Source: Arcticibacterium luteifluviistationis
GTDB taxonomy: Bacteria > Bacteroidota > Bacteroidia > Cytophagales > Spirosomataceae
Length of the DNA: 64,000 bases
Direction of reading: 5' to 3'
Assembly: GCF_003258705.1 (NCBI RefSeq)
Contig: NZ_CP029480.1
Coordinates: 1,550,001 to 1,614,000, forward strand
Position 1 is the stretch's first letter. The number at the start of each line of letters is the position of its first letter. The notes under the pieces were generated by a model. That model saw only the letters and a list, made by a program, of their open reading frames with translations, did not search any database and was not told the origin of the DNA. Below are positions 10,001 through 18,257 of the stretch, one piece after another. Made by a program: the position numbers and the translations under genes.

Positions 10001-11866
10001 TGAGTCTGAAAGTTTAAACTCTTGTGTTCCAGCAATATCGAGTGAATTGGAATCTCTATCAATAGACGCATTTCCGTTTCCTGATGGAGATAGGGAGGCA
10101 AAAACCAAGTCGTCATAATCACCTCTACCTGTAGCAGATTTGAAGTAATGAAGTCCTTTTCTGCTGATGCTGTACGTGTCTTTATGAGGGTTGTAATCCA
10201 TAAATCCCATTTGACGAGCTACGTTTACAGCATTTCTAATTTGTAGAGGTGTTTTGGTAGGGATTTTATTTTGAACCTCAAATATGCTGAACTCATTCTT
10301 TCGCTTTTTATAGACATAAGTGCTCAGGAAAATTAAAGGATTAAAGCCCGCCATATTACTCAGTGCCCGCATACGTGCTGGATTGTAATAATTGAAAGAT
10401 TCAAAAATGGCTGGGATTTCAGACTTTCCTGCGATAATGTAGAAGTCCATTTTTCCATTATTCAGGTTCCACTGCATGGCATCACAGCGGATGTCCATTT
10501 CGTGAAAAGTGTCAGAATACATGGAGTTTCTAAAGCCACCATTTTGCTGTTTGTAAAGGTTTAGTTGCTTTGTGTCGGTATTGTATTTAAGCCTAACAGC
10601 AGGATGGTAAATGGAATCTTCTTTAATGTAAGTAGTGAAACTTACAAAGTCGGATGTGATGAGTGAATCGGTAAATTCTATTTTTTTACCCTCTACACTA
10701 AATGAGTTTGTAGAGCCTTTGTTGACGTAAAGTGTGGAAATATTATGATTTAATGAGGACGAGAAAATTCTATTTCCTATTAAAGAAAAACCTCCTTTGT
10801 ATTCTAGGCTTGATTCTAGCTTCTTAAAGCGGGCGTTATTCTCATAAGACTTGAATCTCGGATGCTGGGCTATGGCGTTGGTGGCTCTTTTTACTCCTTT
10901 AAATTCTAGAACTCCTTCTACTGGTTCGGTTAGGTAGTCGTCATAAGTTAAAGTGACTTTTTCGGCGTTGAAATGTGGATTAGACATTTTAAAACTGTAT
11001 TCTGTCAAGTCAGCAGTGACTTCTGGCATTTCTAAATTTTCCCAGTTCATTTGGCCTTTGTCTCCAACCCAAACGTTTTGTAGCAAATCAGCAGCACCAG
11101 ATGTTTTGTATAGAGCGACAGAGTCGGAAGCGGTTACAAAAACTAAATCGACTTCATTAAACCTGATAACTAAATCGCTAATGAGCGGGAGTGGTAAAAG
11201 TCTATAAAACTTATCAGGGTCAACATTTAAACTAGGGTCATCCCAAGGGTCTATTTCGGCCTCTTCATTATCCCAATCATCAAACAGGCCAAAATCTTCT
11301 TCTTTTTCTTTTTGAGCTGTCTGAATTTGTTTCTTTTCTGGCTCAAAATAGTCTTGCTTCTGGTCTAAATACTGAAATTGATAACTACCGTTTAAAACGT
11401 AAAGTTTGTTGAAGTTTGAGCTGTAAATTAGTCGTTCTTGTATCAGAGACTTTATTTGGGCAAAGGTCTCAATAGTTTTCTTTAAAGGCTGTTTCTCTGC
11501 CAATATGGCCAAAGAACTAATAAGCGGTTCTAAGTTTTTTGAATCAAAAACAGTGGGGTCAAAAGTAGCATTAATGAGAGTGAGCAGGCGATAGTACTCG
11601 GGCATTTTATGATTTCGAGCCACCATTTTTTGACATAGAACTATAAAGTCACTTTTAGCTTTTGCGGAAAAATCTACCTCAAAATGAGGTTTAAATGTTT
11701 CAAATTCAGCTATGGAAACAGCATTCTTCCCATCTTTAAAAACCGCTTCAAAATCTTCTAAAAACTTTTCAGGTTCAGCGGAAAGCTGAATACCCTGTGC
11801 TCTTAAAGAGAGAGACGTTATTGTTAGAAATAGGAATAATGTAAAACTCTTTAAAATCACGTTCAT
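7091..11866 (-). CDS. Giant secreted beta-rich protein, unknown function (1591 residues)
   Basis: Sec signal peptide (FTLFLFLTITSLSLRAQ, cleavage near residue 23). An alpha-helical first 200 residues (FLEDFEAVFKDG, FIVLCQKMVARN, IETFAQIKSLI) are followed by an acidic break (EEDFGLFDDWDNEEAE). After that come more than 1200 residues of short alternating beta-strands with recurrent turns such as YGGIFNAGG and GNVESSKF, without an obvious catalytic motif. The C-terminus is a Pro/Thr/Ser-rich tail. No second membrane segment is visible. It starts 11 bases after prmA stops, so it is probably transcribed with prmA. The overall look is of a long periplasmic or surface beta-structure; I cannot assign a family. 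Confidence 0.7.
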   Translation of the reverse strand: MNVILKSFTLFLFLTITSLSLRAQGIQLSAEPEKFLEDFEAVFKDGKNAVSIAEFETFKPHFEVDFSAKAKSDFIVLCQKMVARNHKMPEYYRLLTLINATFDPTVFDSKNLEPLISSLAILAEKQPLKKTIETFAQIKSLIQERLIYSSNFNKLYVLNGSYQFQYLDQKQDYFEPEKKQIQTAQKEKEEDFGLFDDWDNEEAEIDPWDDPSLNVDPDKFYRLLPLPLISDLVIRFNEVDLVFVTASDSVALYKTSGAADLLQNVWVGDKGQMNWENLEMPEVTADLTEYSFKMSNPHFNAEKVTLTYDDYLTEPVEGVLEFKGVKRATNAIAQHPRFKSYENNARFKKLESSLEYKGGFSLIGNRIFSSSLNHNISTLYVNKGSTNSFSVEGKKIEFTDSLITSDFVSFTTYIKEDSIYHPAVRLKYNTDTKQLNLYKQQNGGFRNSMYSDTFHEMDIRCDAMQWNLNNGKMDFYIIAGKSEIPAIFESFNYYNPARMRALSNMAGFNPLIFLSTYVYKKRKNEFSIFEVQNKIPTKTPLQIRNAVNVARQMGFMDYNPHKDTYSISRKGLHYFKSATGRGDYDDLVFASLSPSGNGNASIDRDSNSLDIAGTQEFKLSDSLGIRFLPRDQSLKMEGSKSFKFHGEIVIKNYKIIGDFEVDYERFLVNLNRIDTISFTPIDIYNAGGVAEIGAHVIYGKTGTLYLNAPDNKSGRKKLPQYPRLVIPDGALVKFNNPERGSYGYPEEVSFKIDAIDHDSLNSVNLVYGGIFNAGGIIKPIRETLIVMPDTSIGFVHNPKGAYELYDSPSAFKFSSPLEMTKKGLVSTGTLNHLAATLEVNKARFGFDELKMEGEKANIKEAFTSNNTYFPDVTIAEFKASWKPEADSLNIKSTEAYSFYQKSTMLSGGLVVRKSGLYGQGVLERDDSQAKSNAIKFNKTGFLASESSFLIKSETEGSKDVLDGQNVELDFNIADKIVSISPRNGDFNDTTSSSISFPNAAYQTTIDNAEWNILKKSISMKGNVESSKFISTAPNQYGLAFNGESALYDIPQNILNINGVPGINSVDAIIIPKNGKVAVRGEGKLDPFTNATVIADMVNKYHTLANANITINSKLSYSGDASYQFINVSSDTFNIKMGSFEFAEITPEGQVLRTKKSQKLSTIAKASLTESDSVYLSPKMLYIGDITMQAPFKNLILRGQVTPVLDKYPVLGSNWINYTGSKSEEIIINVDETLKDGGKPLFAGLHLKPSASSEGLYPTFLSAKGYEDDYDIFLARGTFKRDEPNKRFTIYPNTKDNTGNKYELYDDEGLIKLDGKFNFLTPDLSSYVETVGLGEVRLDSMEYLFNTMMKFNMPIPIPMLLKMGDNIVKTNLDIGNSEGAIAFESPEFLSKMTQFVGAKATEDYKTKYYKGHIPLFQASPKFFASILFSDLKLKWNPVFNSFYSTEPLGISNIGETDINSKIPGYLEIIKNPRTGDEIYIFLEVSPDTWYYLGYKAGQLGILSSDFEFNKMLAEKDKTSKGIELINIDMAEAMAFRKRYLMTYMGVSEEAFAQPKRATPSVPGTIAPIQTQSTNGSTTETPSKPVVEESDGF

Positions 11867-11877
11867 TTAGTTAATAA

Positions 11878-12711
11878 TTAGGCCACTGGCTTAATAAAAA
11901 CGACTGCCGCCCATTCCTTCTTACTTATTTGCTTTACTTTTTTTAATCCGTTTGATTCGCAGCAAGCTTCAATCTCTACTATGTCTTTTTCGTAAAAGCC
12001 GCTAAGCATCAAAATGCCGCCTGGTTTCATGAAAGTAGTATACGTGGAAATTTCATCAAGAAGGATGTTTCTGTTGATGTTTGCAATAACAATGTCATAA
12101 GTTTTAGCTGGCTCATCGACTATAGTTCCAAGAGCTACTTCAATATTTTGACAGGAATTAAGACCAATGTTTTCAATGGTGTTTTCTACAGACCATTCGT
12201 CAATATCAAAGGCTTTAATGCTTTTAGCACCCAGTTTTTCTGCAAGAATTGCCAAAATTCCAGTTCCTGTACCCACATCTAAAACAGATTTGTCTTTGTG
12301 GTCTATTTCAAGTTGGAGTTCCATGATTTGAGAAGTGGTTTCATGATGACCCGTACCAAAAGACATTTTAGGTGTGATTATAATCTCATGCTCGAAGTCT
12401 GGCTGACTTTGATGGAAAGAGGCCCTAACCAGTATTTTGTCTAGAACTTGAATAGGGTCAAAATTCTTTTCCCATTCTTCATTCCAGTTCTGTTTTTCTA
12501 TTTTCTTTAGGCTGTAAAATAGATTGGTTTTAGGAGCGTAAGTTTCCATGATTTGTTTAAAAGCAATATCGTCAAACTCGTCTTCCGTGATGTAGGCCAG
12601 AAGCCCATTTTCATTTTCTAGAAAGGTGTCAAAGCCTATTTCGGCTAGTTCTGCCACTAGAATTTCACTGAATTCTGCATTTACCTCAATGTTGGCCTCT
12701 AAGTATAACAT
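11878..12711 (-). CDS. prmA: Ribosomal protein L11 methyltransferase PrmA
   Basis: SAM-dependent enzyme that trimethylates ribosomal protein L11. An N-terminal substrate-recognition domain (about residues 1-95) precedes a class I methyltransferase fold. Motif I is VLDVGTGTGILAILAEKLGA; the acidic residue binding the SAM ribose lies in AFDIDEWSVENT. The catalytic-region motif is DIVIANINRN, where family members have N-I-N/L. Upstream MSFGTGHHETT is the signature PrmA loop. Length of 277 is normal. It is preceded by the HAD gene (13-base gap) and followed by the giant secreted protein. Confidence 0.95.
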   Translation of the reverse strand: MLYLEANIEVNAEFSEILVAELAEIGFDTFLENENGLLAYITEDEFDDIAFKQIMETYAPKTNLFYSLKKIEKQNWNEEWEKNFDPIQVLDKILVRASFHQSQPDFEHEIIITPKMSFGTGHHETTSQIMELQLEIDHKDKSVLDVGTGTGILAILAEKLGAKSIKAFDIDEWSVENTIENIGLNSCQNIEVALGTIVDEPAKTYDIVIANINRNILLDEISTYTTFMKPGGILMLSGFYEKDIVEIEACCESNGLKKVKQISKKEWAAVVFIKPVA

Positions 12712-12724
12712 ATTGTTTTAAAAT

Positions 12725-13423
12725 TTATAGATGGTCAAGTAATTGAACCAGCTTGGTAATCTTTAGTGTGCTTTGGTTTTCCGTGTCGATGCCTGATGGC
12801 TGAAAATGAACGGTGTCCCATCCTGCATTTTTTGCCCCTAAAATATCTGCCAAATAACTATCACCTATCATGAGTGATTGACTGGCTTGTGAGTTAGACT
12901 TTTCTAGGGCATAATTAAAAATACCAACATTCGGCTTTCTTGAAGCTGCTATGTCGTTGGTTATAATATGTTGAAAATAGCCTTTTATGCCGCTATGTTC
13001 TAATTTTTTCGCTTGAACTTCAGCATAACCATTGCTTAAAATGTGAAGCTGGTATTTGGCTTGAAGAGCCTCTAGAGTTTCTTGGCAACCGTCAATTAAC
13101 TTAGTTTTATTTGGTAATAGGTCTAAGAACTTCAAGTTCATCGCGATGGACTGTTCTTTATCAATTTCGACATTCAAAGAGCTAAGAGCTTTTTGAAACC
13201 GAAACATCCTAATAGTTTCGTGTGTGATGATTTCTTGTTCTAATTGTGTCCAAAGTAACCTATTAAGCTTGCTGAAGTTTTGATAAAAATTACCAAAAGA
13301 AGGCCCAAGTTTGCTTATGCTAAAATCATCATAAATTTCTTTTAGGCTTTCTTCTGCGTTTGATTCAAAATCCCAAAGAGTATGATCTAGGTCAAAGAAA
13401 ATATGCTTCTTGTGTTTGAACAA
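12725..13423 (-). CDS. HAD-family hydrolase, YjjG-like nucleotidase
   Basis: Haloacid-dehalogenase phosphatase of the YjjG/noncanonical pyrimidine nucleotidase type. Motif I with the nucleophilic Asp is FFDLDHTLWDF at residues 10-20. Motif II (HILSNGYAE) carries the conserved Ser; motif III Lys lies in SRKPNVGIF, and motif IV is MIGDSYLADILGAKNAG with the metal-binding Asp. A helical cap domain lies between motifs I and II. E. coli YjjG removes 5'-phosphate from noncanonical nucleotides; the same role is inferred here. The gene lies 2 bases behind the [2Fe-2S] protein gene, suggesting one transcript. Confidence 0.85.
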   Translation of the reverse strand: MFKHKKHIFFDLDHTLWDFESNAEESLKEIYDDFSISKLGPSFGNFYQNFSKLNRLLWTQLEQEIITHETIRMFRFQKALSSLNVEIDKEQSIAMNLKFLDLLPNKTKLIDGCQETLEALQAKYQLHILSNGYAEVQAKKLEHSGIKGYFQHIITNDIAASRKPNVGIFNYALEKSNSQASQSLMIGDSYLADILGAKNAGWDTVHFQPSGIDTENQSTLKITKLVQLLDHL

Positions 13424-13425
13424 AA

Positions 13426-13731
13426 CTATAAGTCTAATTTAAGTCTTTCAACGGGTCTTCCCCCTATAAGGTGTTCAGTCACAATTTCTTCAACGTCTTC
13501 TGGTGTAACATGACCGTAATGTACTCCTTCAGGATACACAACTAATGCAGGTCCGAAAGCACAAGTATCTAAACAGCCTGTTTTTTGAGCTCTAATTTCT
13601 TTTTGAAGTCCTTTTTCTGTCAAGCTTGCTTTAAAAGCATTGACTAATTCCATCCCTTTTTCGCTGCTACAGCATTTTTTAGGTTCTGGCTTGTCGTTAG
13701 TGCAAATGAAGATGTGTCTTTTGAATTTCAT
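13426..13731 (-). CDS. (2Fe-2S) thioredoxin-like ferredoxin domain protein
   Basis: 101-residue cytoplasmic protein of the thioredoxin-like [2Fe-2S] ferredoxin type. Cys10 (HIFICTNDKP), a Cys pair at 20-21 (KKCCSSEKG) and the KTGCLDTCAFGP pair supply the four or more cluster ligands in the family spacing. VVYPEGVHYGHVTPEDV is the characteristic C-terminal segment. Free-standing proteins of this type probably carry electrons or hold a sensor cluster. It heads the run that continues to the HAD hydrolase and prmA. The physiological partner cannot be deduced. Confidence 0.85.
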   Translation of the reverse strand: MKFKRHIFICTNDKPEPKKCCSSEKGMELVNAFKASLTEKGLQKEIRAQKTGCLDTCAFGPALVVYPEGVHYGHVTPEDVEEIVTEHLIGGRPVERLKLDL

Positions 13732-13767
13732 AATTGTTTTTGATTAAAGTAAAGCTAAATGTTGTTA

Positions 13768-14514
13768 TTATTTCTGCCAAATTTCCCAAGACTTCTCAGC
13801 TTGATATACCAGCATGTCGTAACCATTCTTTATTTGAGCTCCTTTCTCTTTGCCATTTTTTAAGAAAAGGCTTTCTGGAGGATTGTAAACAAGGTCAAAA
13901 AGGAAATGGGAGGCTGTTAATTGTTCGTAATCTATAGCAGGGCATTGGTCTGTTTTTGGGTAGGTGCCCAAAGGCGAGCAATTAACGATAAGCTTATGGC
14001 TACCTAGAAAGGTTTCACTTTGCTTATAATCAATGGCTTTGTCAGATGCTTTTCTGCTAACTAGTTGTACAGTAACGCCTAAGTCTTCTAGTGCAGCTAC
14101 TACCGCTTTTGCAGCCCCGCCGTAGCCCAAAATTAGAGCTTTTAGTTTTTTTACATCATAGCCTTCGCCTAAAAACTCAAGCAATGAACGCTGAAAGCCG
14201 TAATAGTCTGAATTATAGCCTACCAGTTTATTGTCGGTAGTTCTTTTGACTACATTAACCGCACCCACTTTTTCCGCAGAAATATCTAAAGCGTCCAAAT
14301 ATTGAAAGACACTTTGCTTATGAGGAATAGTGATATTTATGCCTTTTAAATCCGGGTTTTCGCTGAACAGTTTTGGAAATTCCGTAGGGTCTTCTATTTC
14401 ATAGAGTTCATACTGATACTCTTTTGAAATACCCAGTTCTTCAAATTTCTCTGTAAAGTATTTCTTTGAAAAAGAATGTGTTAACGGAAAACCTATCAGG
14501 CCAAATAATTGCAT
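13768..14514 (-). CDS. aroE: Shikimate dehydrogenase AroE
   Basis: NADP-dependent reduction of 3-dehydroshikimate to shikimate in aromatic amino acid synthesis. The substrate domain shows FGLIGFPLTHSFSKKYF and the catalytic Lys in GINITIPHKQSV, with NVVKR and GYNSDYYGF completing the shikimate site. The nucleotide-binding loop is LILGYGGAAKAVVAAL. NCSPLGTYP and FDLVYNPPE are also family-typical. At 248 residues it is slightly short but complete. It lies 33 bases behind the DedA gene and 36 bases before the ferredoxin gene, all on the minus strand. Confidence 0.95.
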   Translation of the reverse strand: MQLFGLIGFPLTHSFSKKYFTEKFEELGISKEYQYELYEIEDPTEFPKLFSENPDLKGINITIPHKQSVFQYLDALDISAEKVGAVNVVKRTTDNKLVGYNSDYYGFQRSLLEFLGEGYDVKKLKALILGYGGAAKAVVAALEDLGVTVQLVSRKASDKAIDYKQSETFLGSHKLIVNCSPLGTYPKTDQCPAIDYEQLTASHFLFDLVYNPPESLFLKNGKEKGAQIKNGYDMLVYQAEKSWEIWQK

Positions 14515-14547
14515 AATTATAAGATTATTGACCCAGAAAAGGTCAAA

Positions 14548-15192
14548 TTACTTTTTAAGAAGTTTCACTTTAATAAGCCCCCAAAGCATAGGTGCTACAG
14601 AAATGAAAACAATAGCTAAAACTACTTTTTCGAAGTTATCTTTAACAAAAGCATTATTACCTAAGAAATAACCTAAAGAAGTAATAGAAGTTACCCATAA
14701 GACTGCACCAAGGAAACAGTTAAGGATGTATTTTCCGTAGTTCATACTACCAGCTCCTGCCACAAAAGGGGCAATAGTTCTGACAATTGGCATAAAACGA
14801 GCTAAAATGATAGCTTTCGCTCCATGTTTCTCATAGAATTCTTCAGTTTGCTCTATGTATTCACGTTTTAAAAAGAGGATTTTATCCTTTGATTTAATGA
14901 ATGCACTGAATTTTCTACCCACAAAATAGTTTAGGTTGTCACCTAAAAGGGCGGCTAAAATCAAAAGAGGTATAATGATACTCAATGCCAATTTTCCTGT
15001 GGTAGCTGCTAAAAGACCTACCGCAAAAAGAAGAGAATCACCAGGCAAAAGAGGCATTACTATAAACCCCGTCTCCACAAAAATAACCAAGAACAAGATA
15101 CCGTAAGTTAGGGTATCATATGTATCAAGGAAACCTTCAAGTGTGGTTAAAGGGTCTTTTAAAAACTCAAGCAAAAAATGTATAATTTCCAT
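14548..15192 (-). CDS. DedA-family inner-membrane protein
   Basis: Polytopic membrane protein of the DedA/VTT family, recently linked to recycling of undecaprenyl phosphate and lipid scrambling. About five or six hydrophobic segments are visible. Family signatures are ETGFIVMPLLPGDSLLF, NYFVGRKFSAF and the re-entrant loop GAKAIILARFMPIVRTIAPF. The conserved Arg residues and the GAGSMNYGKY motif are intact. Length of 214 is typical. A small hairpin (6-bp stem at 14528-14533 and 14541-14546) directly follows the stop but has no U-tract, so read-through into aroE is likely. Confidence 0.9.
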   Translation of the reverse strand: MEIIHFLLEFLKDPLTTLEGFLDTYDTLTYGILFLVIFVETGFIVMPLLPGDSLLFAVGLLAATTGKLALSIIIPLLILAALLGDNLNYFVGRKFSAFIKSKDKILFLKREYIEQTEEFYEKHGAKAIILARFMPIVRTIAPFVAGAGSMNYGKYILNCFLGAVLWVTSITSLGYFLGNNAFVKDNFEKVVLAIVFISVAPMLWGLIKVKLLKK

Positions 15193-15222
15193 GTGATGAT
15201 GAGCTCAATCTCGATTTAGTTA

Positions 15223-16047
15223 TTAGTCGTTTTGTTGTATTCTGTCGTCTTGGTAGTATTTACCTAGCTTGTACTTTTGCTTGATATCATTAGGTAAGAA
15301 AGTAGCGAAAGTGTCGCCTCTTAGTCCTAATCTTATGGTTTCAAGAGGTATAAGCTCGTTAGGTGCTATATTTCCAAGGTTTACGTTAGAACCTACCAGT
15401 TTTACGAAATATACTTGTTGGCCTTTTTGAGGAGCTTCCCAAATGATATTTTCTGGTGGGATAGCATGAATGATTTCATCTACCAAACCTTGACGAACTT
15501 CGCCACTACTTCTATAAAGACCTATGTTTCCACCTTCTCTAGCTTCGCCAATAACTTTCCATGCACCAGCATCTAATTCGGCTTGCATCATTTCAATCCA
15601 CTTATATGGAGCGAAAATCTTTTCAGCGTCTTTAGAACCAACTTCAGAAAGCACTTTCACGTGCTTTGCCATAGTTTCAATGTATTTGCACTTCTCGTCA
15701 TGAGGAAGTGTAATGGAGCCATCGGAAACTTCAGCGTATCCTAATTTAAATTTGTCCAATACTCGTAAGTAGTCTTCAAACTGCCCTCTGACGGTAAAAG
15801 CTTCAAATAAAGTACCTCCAAAATAGACAGGAATACCTGCATCTTGATAGACTTTGATTTTGTCCTCTATATTCGGTGTTACAAAAGAGGTAGCCCAACC
15901 AAACTTTACGATGTCAATATATTCGGCCGAAGTAGTTAAGACATCTTCGACTTCTCTAATGCTTAAACCTTTGTCCATAACCATTGTAAGGCCTGAATCT
16001 CTAGGTTTTAGCGTCCGTTCTGGTACTAGATCAAGATGATAATTCAT
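15223..16047 (-). CDS. comA: Phosphosulfolactate synthase ComA
   Basis: TIM-barrel enzyme that adds sulfite to phosphoenolpyruvate, giving (R)-phosphosulfolactate; in methanogens this starts coenzyme M synthesis. Motifs are RTLKPRDSGLTMVMDKGLS at the start, EYIDIVKFGWATSFV, GIPVYFGGTLFEAF, YAEVSDGSITL, and a C-terminal LGLRGDTF. Length of 274 is typical. In Bacteroidota, which do not make coenzyme M, a role in sulfolactate or sulfonolipid precursor supply is inferred. Neither comB nor comC is adjacent. A TAnnTTTG promoter element lies 38 bases upstream of the ATG. Confidence 0.9.
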   Translation of the reverse strand: MNYHLDLVPERTLKPRDSGLTMVMDKGLSIREVEDVLTTSAEYIDIVKFGWATSFVTPNIEDKIKVYQDAGIPVYFGGTLFEAFTVRGQFEDYLRVLDKFKLGYAEVSDGSITLPHDEKCKYIETMAKHVKVLSEVGSKDAEKIFAPYKWIEMMQAELDAGAWKVIGEAREGGNIGLYRSSGEVRQGLVDEIIHAIPPENIIWEAPQKGQQVYFVKLVGSNVNLGNIAPNELIPLETIRLGLRGDTFATFLPNDIKQKYKLGKYYQDDRIQQND

Positions 16048-16084
16048 GTAATAATTGAGATTTCTTTATTCACTAATCTGGCGG

Positions 16085-16092
16085 CAAAAATA
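16085..16092 (-). promoter_or_regulatory. Putative Bacteroidota -7 element upstream of comA
   Basis: TATTTTTG on the minus strand matches the TAnnTTTG consensus. A TTG that could serve as -33 element lies about 20 bases farther upstream. The predicted transcript would have a leader of about 30 bases. Confidence 0.5.
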
Positions 16093-16298
16093 GGAATTTT
16101 TTAAGATTTGGACAATTTAAGAGTCCATTAGATTGCTTTAAAGATCTAATAGTTTTTGGAGGGCGTACTTTATTGAATAAAAGGGAGTCCAATTAATGCA
16201 AAAAAATAAGGAATATATATAAGTATTCGTGTTCGGCATTTTCAATTGGAGGAATCTGTTTATTTAAGCTTTAATTTGCAAACTGGAAAAAGAATTAA

Positions 16299-17681
16299 AT
16301 GAATTTACTCGGCGTTTTGCTGTGCTTTCTTAATTTATCAATACCTGCCGACTCTTTAGAGAGTTTGGTGGTAAAGAGCGTGGAGGTTTTAGGTAATAAG
16401 AAAACCAAAGAACGTATTATTCTAAGAGAAATGACCTTCGCGGTAGGTGATACACTTACGGAGGATATGCTTGCTGAAAAACTGGAACGGTCAAGGAAAA
16501 ATATTTTTAATACCAATCTTTTCCTTTGGTGTAAGGCAGACTTTGACCAGGGTAATGGGGAAGCTAATATTGTTATTGAGGTACGAGAAAGGCTTTACTT
16601 ATTACCACTTCCCATGTTTTTTTTGGCTGATAGAAGTTTTAATGAGTGGTGGTATAACAGGAATCATGATCTCAAAAGAGTTACTTATGGTGTACTCTTA
16701 AATCATTCTAACCTTACGGGGAATGCGGATGTGTTAAAAGTCAAAGCTTATGGTGGTTTTGTGCCGTATTTTGAGCTTTCATATAATAGACCATACATTG
16801 ACAAGCGTCAAAGAATGGGTCTAAAGGGTGGCGTTTTTTATTCAACCCAGAAAAGCTTTGCTTATAGGACTTGGGAAGATAAACTTGATTTTACGGAGAC
16901 AGATATGAGAACTCAAGAAAAGAAAGGAGTTTTTGTGGAGTATAATTTAAGAAATGCACTTTATCATACTCATAAAGTCTATTTAGGGTATACAGAAAGC
17001 AAGTTATTAGGAGATGCGGTTGACTTAAACCCTAATTACTTTGGTACCGCCGTTGACTTTCTTCCATATTTCACACTGCGATATAATTATCGATATGAAC
17101 GAGTTAATAATGTGCAATATCCATTGGATGGGCAAGTTCTGGCAGCGAGTGCGGTGCATTATGGTTTAGGACTTTCTGACCATTTGCATCAAATAAGTTT
17201 TGGTTTAGATTATCAGGTTTATAAGGCCTTGGGCGGAGATTTTTATGGAAATATAAATTTGAAAGGGCAACTCTCTTATCCGAAAAAGCAATTGTATCCG
17301 TTTGTGTCGGCATTAGGTACAAAAAAGAGTTTGGTACGTGGTTATGAACTAAATGTAATAGATGGGCAGCACTATGGACTTCTTCAAACTAATCTTAAAT
17401 ATGAGGTTTTTAATACATCACTTGATATTAGTAAAATTTTGCCTTTTAAACAATTGAACAAAGTTCCCTTAGCCCTGTACTCTATTGTTTATGCAGACAT
17501 GGGTTATGTGAAAAACTATTTCCCTGAGTTTAGTAATAGTTCACTTTCTAATAAGCTTATTTACGGGGGCGGAGTTGGTTTTGATTTAGTGACTTTTTAT
17601 AGTACCGCTGCAAAAATTAATCTTTCCGTGAATCAATTTGGATTTAGTAAAGTATATTTCGGCGTTTATAGAGGTATATAG
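16299..17681 (+). CDS. BamA/TamA-like outer-membrane barrel with one POTRA-type domain
   Basis: Outer-membrane protein of the Omp85 superfamily. A short signal-like N-terminus (LGVLLCFLNLSIPADS) precedes one POTRA-like domain at about 22-95: VKSVEVLGNKKTKERIILRE, DMLAEKLERSRKNIFNTN, then NIVIEVRERLYLL. The remaining 360 residues alternate as beta strands, ending in a barrel with the conserved-looking RGYELNVIDGQ loop (VRGY corresponds to the VRGF of lid loop 6). Full BamA has five POTRAs and over 750 residues, so this is a compact paralogue. It could assemble or translocate outer-membrane proteins or lipids; the substrate is unknown. Confidence 0.8.
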   Translation: MNLLGVLLCFLNLSIPADSLESLVVKSVEVLGNKKTKERIILREMTFAVGDTLTEDMLAEKLERSRKNIFNTNLFLWCKADFDQGNGEANIVIEVRERLYLLPLPMFFLADRSFNEWWYNRNHDLKRVTYGVLLNHSNLTGNADVLKVKAYGGFVPYFELSYNRPYIDKRQRMGLKGGVFYSTQKSFAYRTWEDKLDFTETDMRTQEKKGVFVEYNLRNALYHTHKVYLGYTESKLLGDAVDLNPNYFGTAVDFLPYFTLRYNYRYERVNNVQYPLDGQVLAASAVHYGLGLSDHLHQISFGLDYQVYKALGGDFYGNINLKGQLSYPKKQLYPFVSALGTKKSLVRGYELNVIDGQHYGLLQTNLKYEVFNTSLDISKILPFKQLNKVPLALYSIVYADMGYVKNYFPEFSNSSLSNKLIYGGGVGFDLVTFYSTAAKINLSVNQFGFSKVYFGVYRGI

Positions 17682-17717
17682 CTCTAATGGCTAAAAAAAA
17701 GGTATTTTGTTTACAAT

Positions 17718-18257
17718 ATGATTAGAAATTTACTGACGAGCTTAGTGCTCCTCTTAGCGATTGCTTGTTCTTCTGAAAGTTCGAATGAAACTGATGAAGT
17801 TTTAGGTTCTCAAGACAATGTTAACATACCTGCTTCTGTAGAAGATATTATAAACGAGATGCTTGGAAGCGGAGATAAAACTATCCGTGGGTTCGATTTG
17901 GGAGATTCTATTTCTACTGTAAAAACCTACGAAAACCTAGAGCAGTTTGAAGAAACTCAAGAGCTTTTAGGTTATACTTTTGAGATTTCAGAATTTGAAA
18001 TTGTGGATGTTCTTTACCTTCATGATGCGAGTGACGTCATTAATGAAGTTCAGCTAGATATCTATTTAGACTCTGACTCTACGTCAAATGAGATAATAGA
18101 TGCTCTGAGCTTGCACTTTACCCAAAAGTATGGTAAACCAGTTTTAGAAAAGAATCAAAATACGTGGAGTATTAACGCTTTGGATAAAGTGACAATTGAA
18201 GATATTACATCAACCCTAGATAGAGGTTTGCAAGTAAGGTTTAAACGCTCCCTCTAA
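17718..18257 (+). CDS. Hypothetical lipoprotein
   Basis: A 179-residue protein with a clear lipoprotein signal: LTSLVLLLAIAC, lipid Cys near residue 17, followed by a Ser/Asn/Glu-rich spacer. The mature part is acidic, with an IRGFDLGDSISTVKTYE segment that resembles lipoproteins recording periplasmic stress, and alternating strands. No family is recognised. It starts 36 bases after the Omp85-like gene on the same strand, suggesting co-transcription, so it could be an accessory lipoprotein of that barrel. Its stop interlocks with that of hemH (4 bases). Confidence 0.65.
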   Translation: MIRNLLTSLVLLLAIACSSESSNETDEVLGSQDNVNIPASVEDIINEMLGSGDKTIRGFDLGDSISTVKTYENLEQFEETQELLGYTFEISEFEIVDVLYLHDASDVINEVQLDIYLDSDSTSNEIIDALSLHFTQKYGKPVLEKNQNTWSINALDKVTIEDITSTLDRGLQVRFKRSL

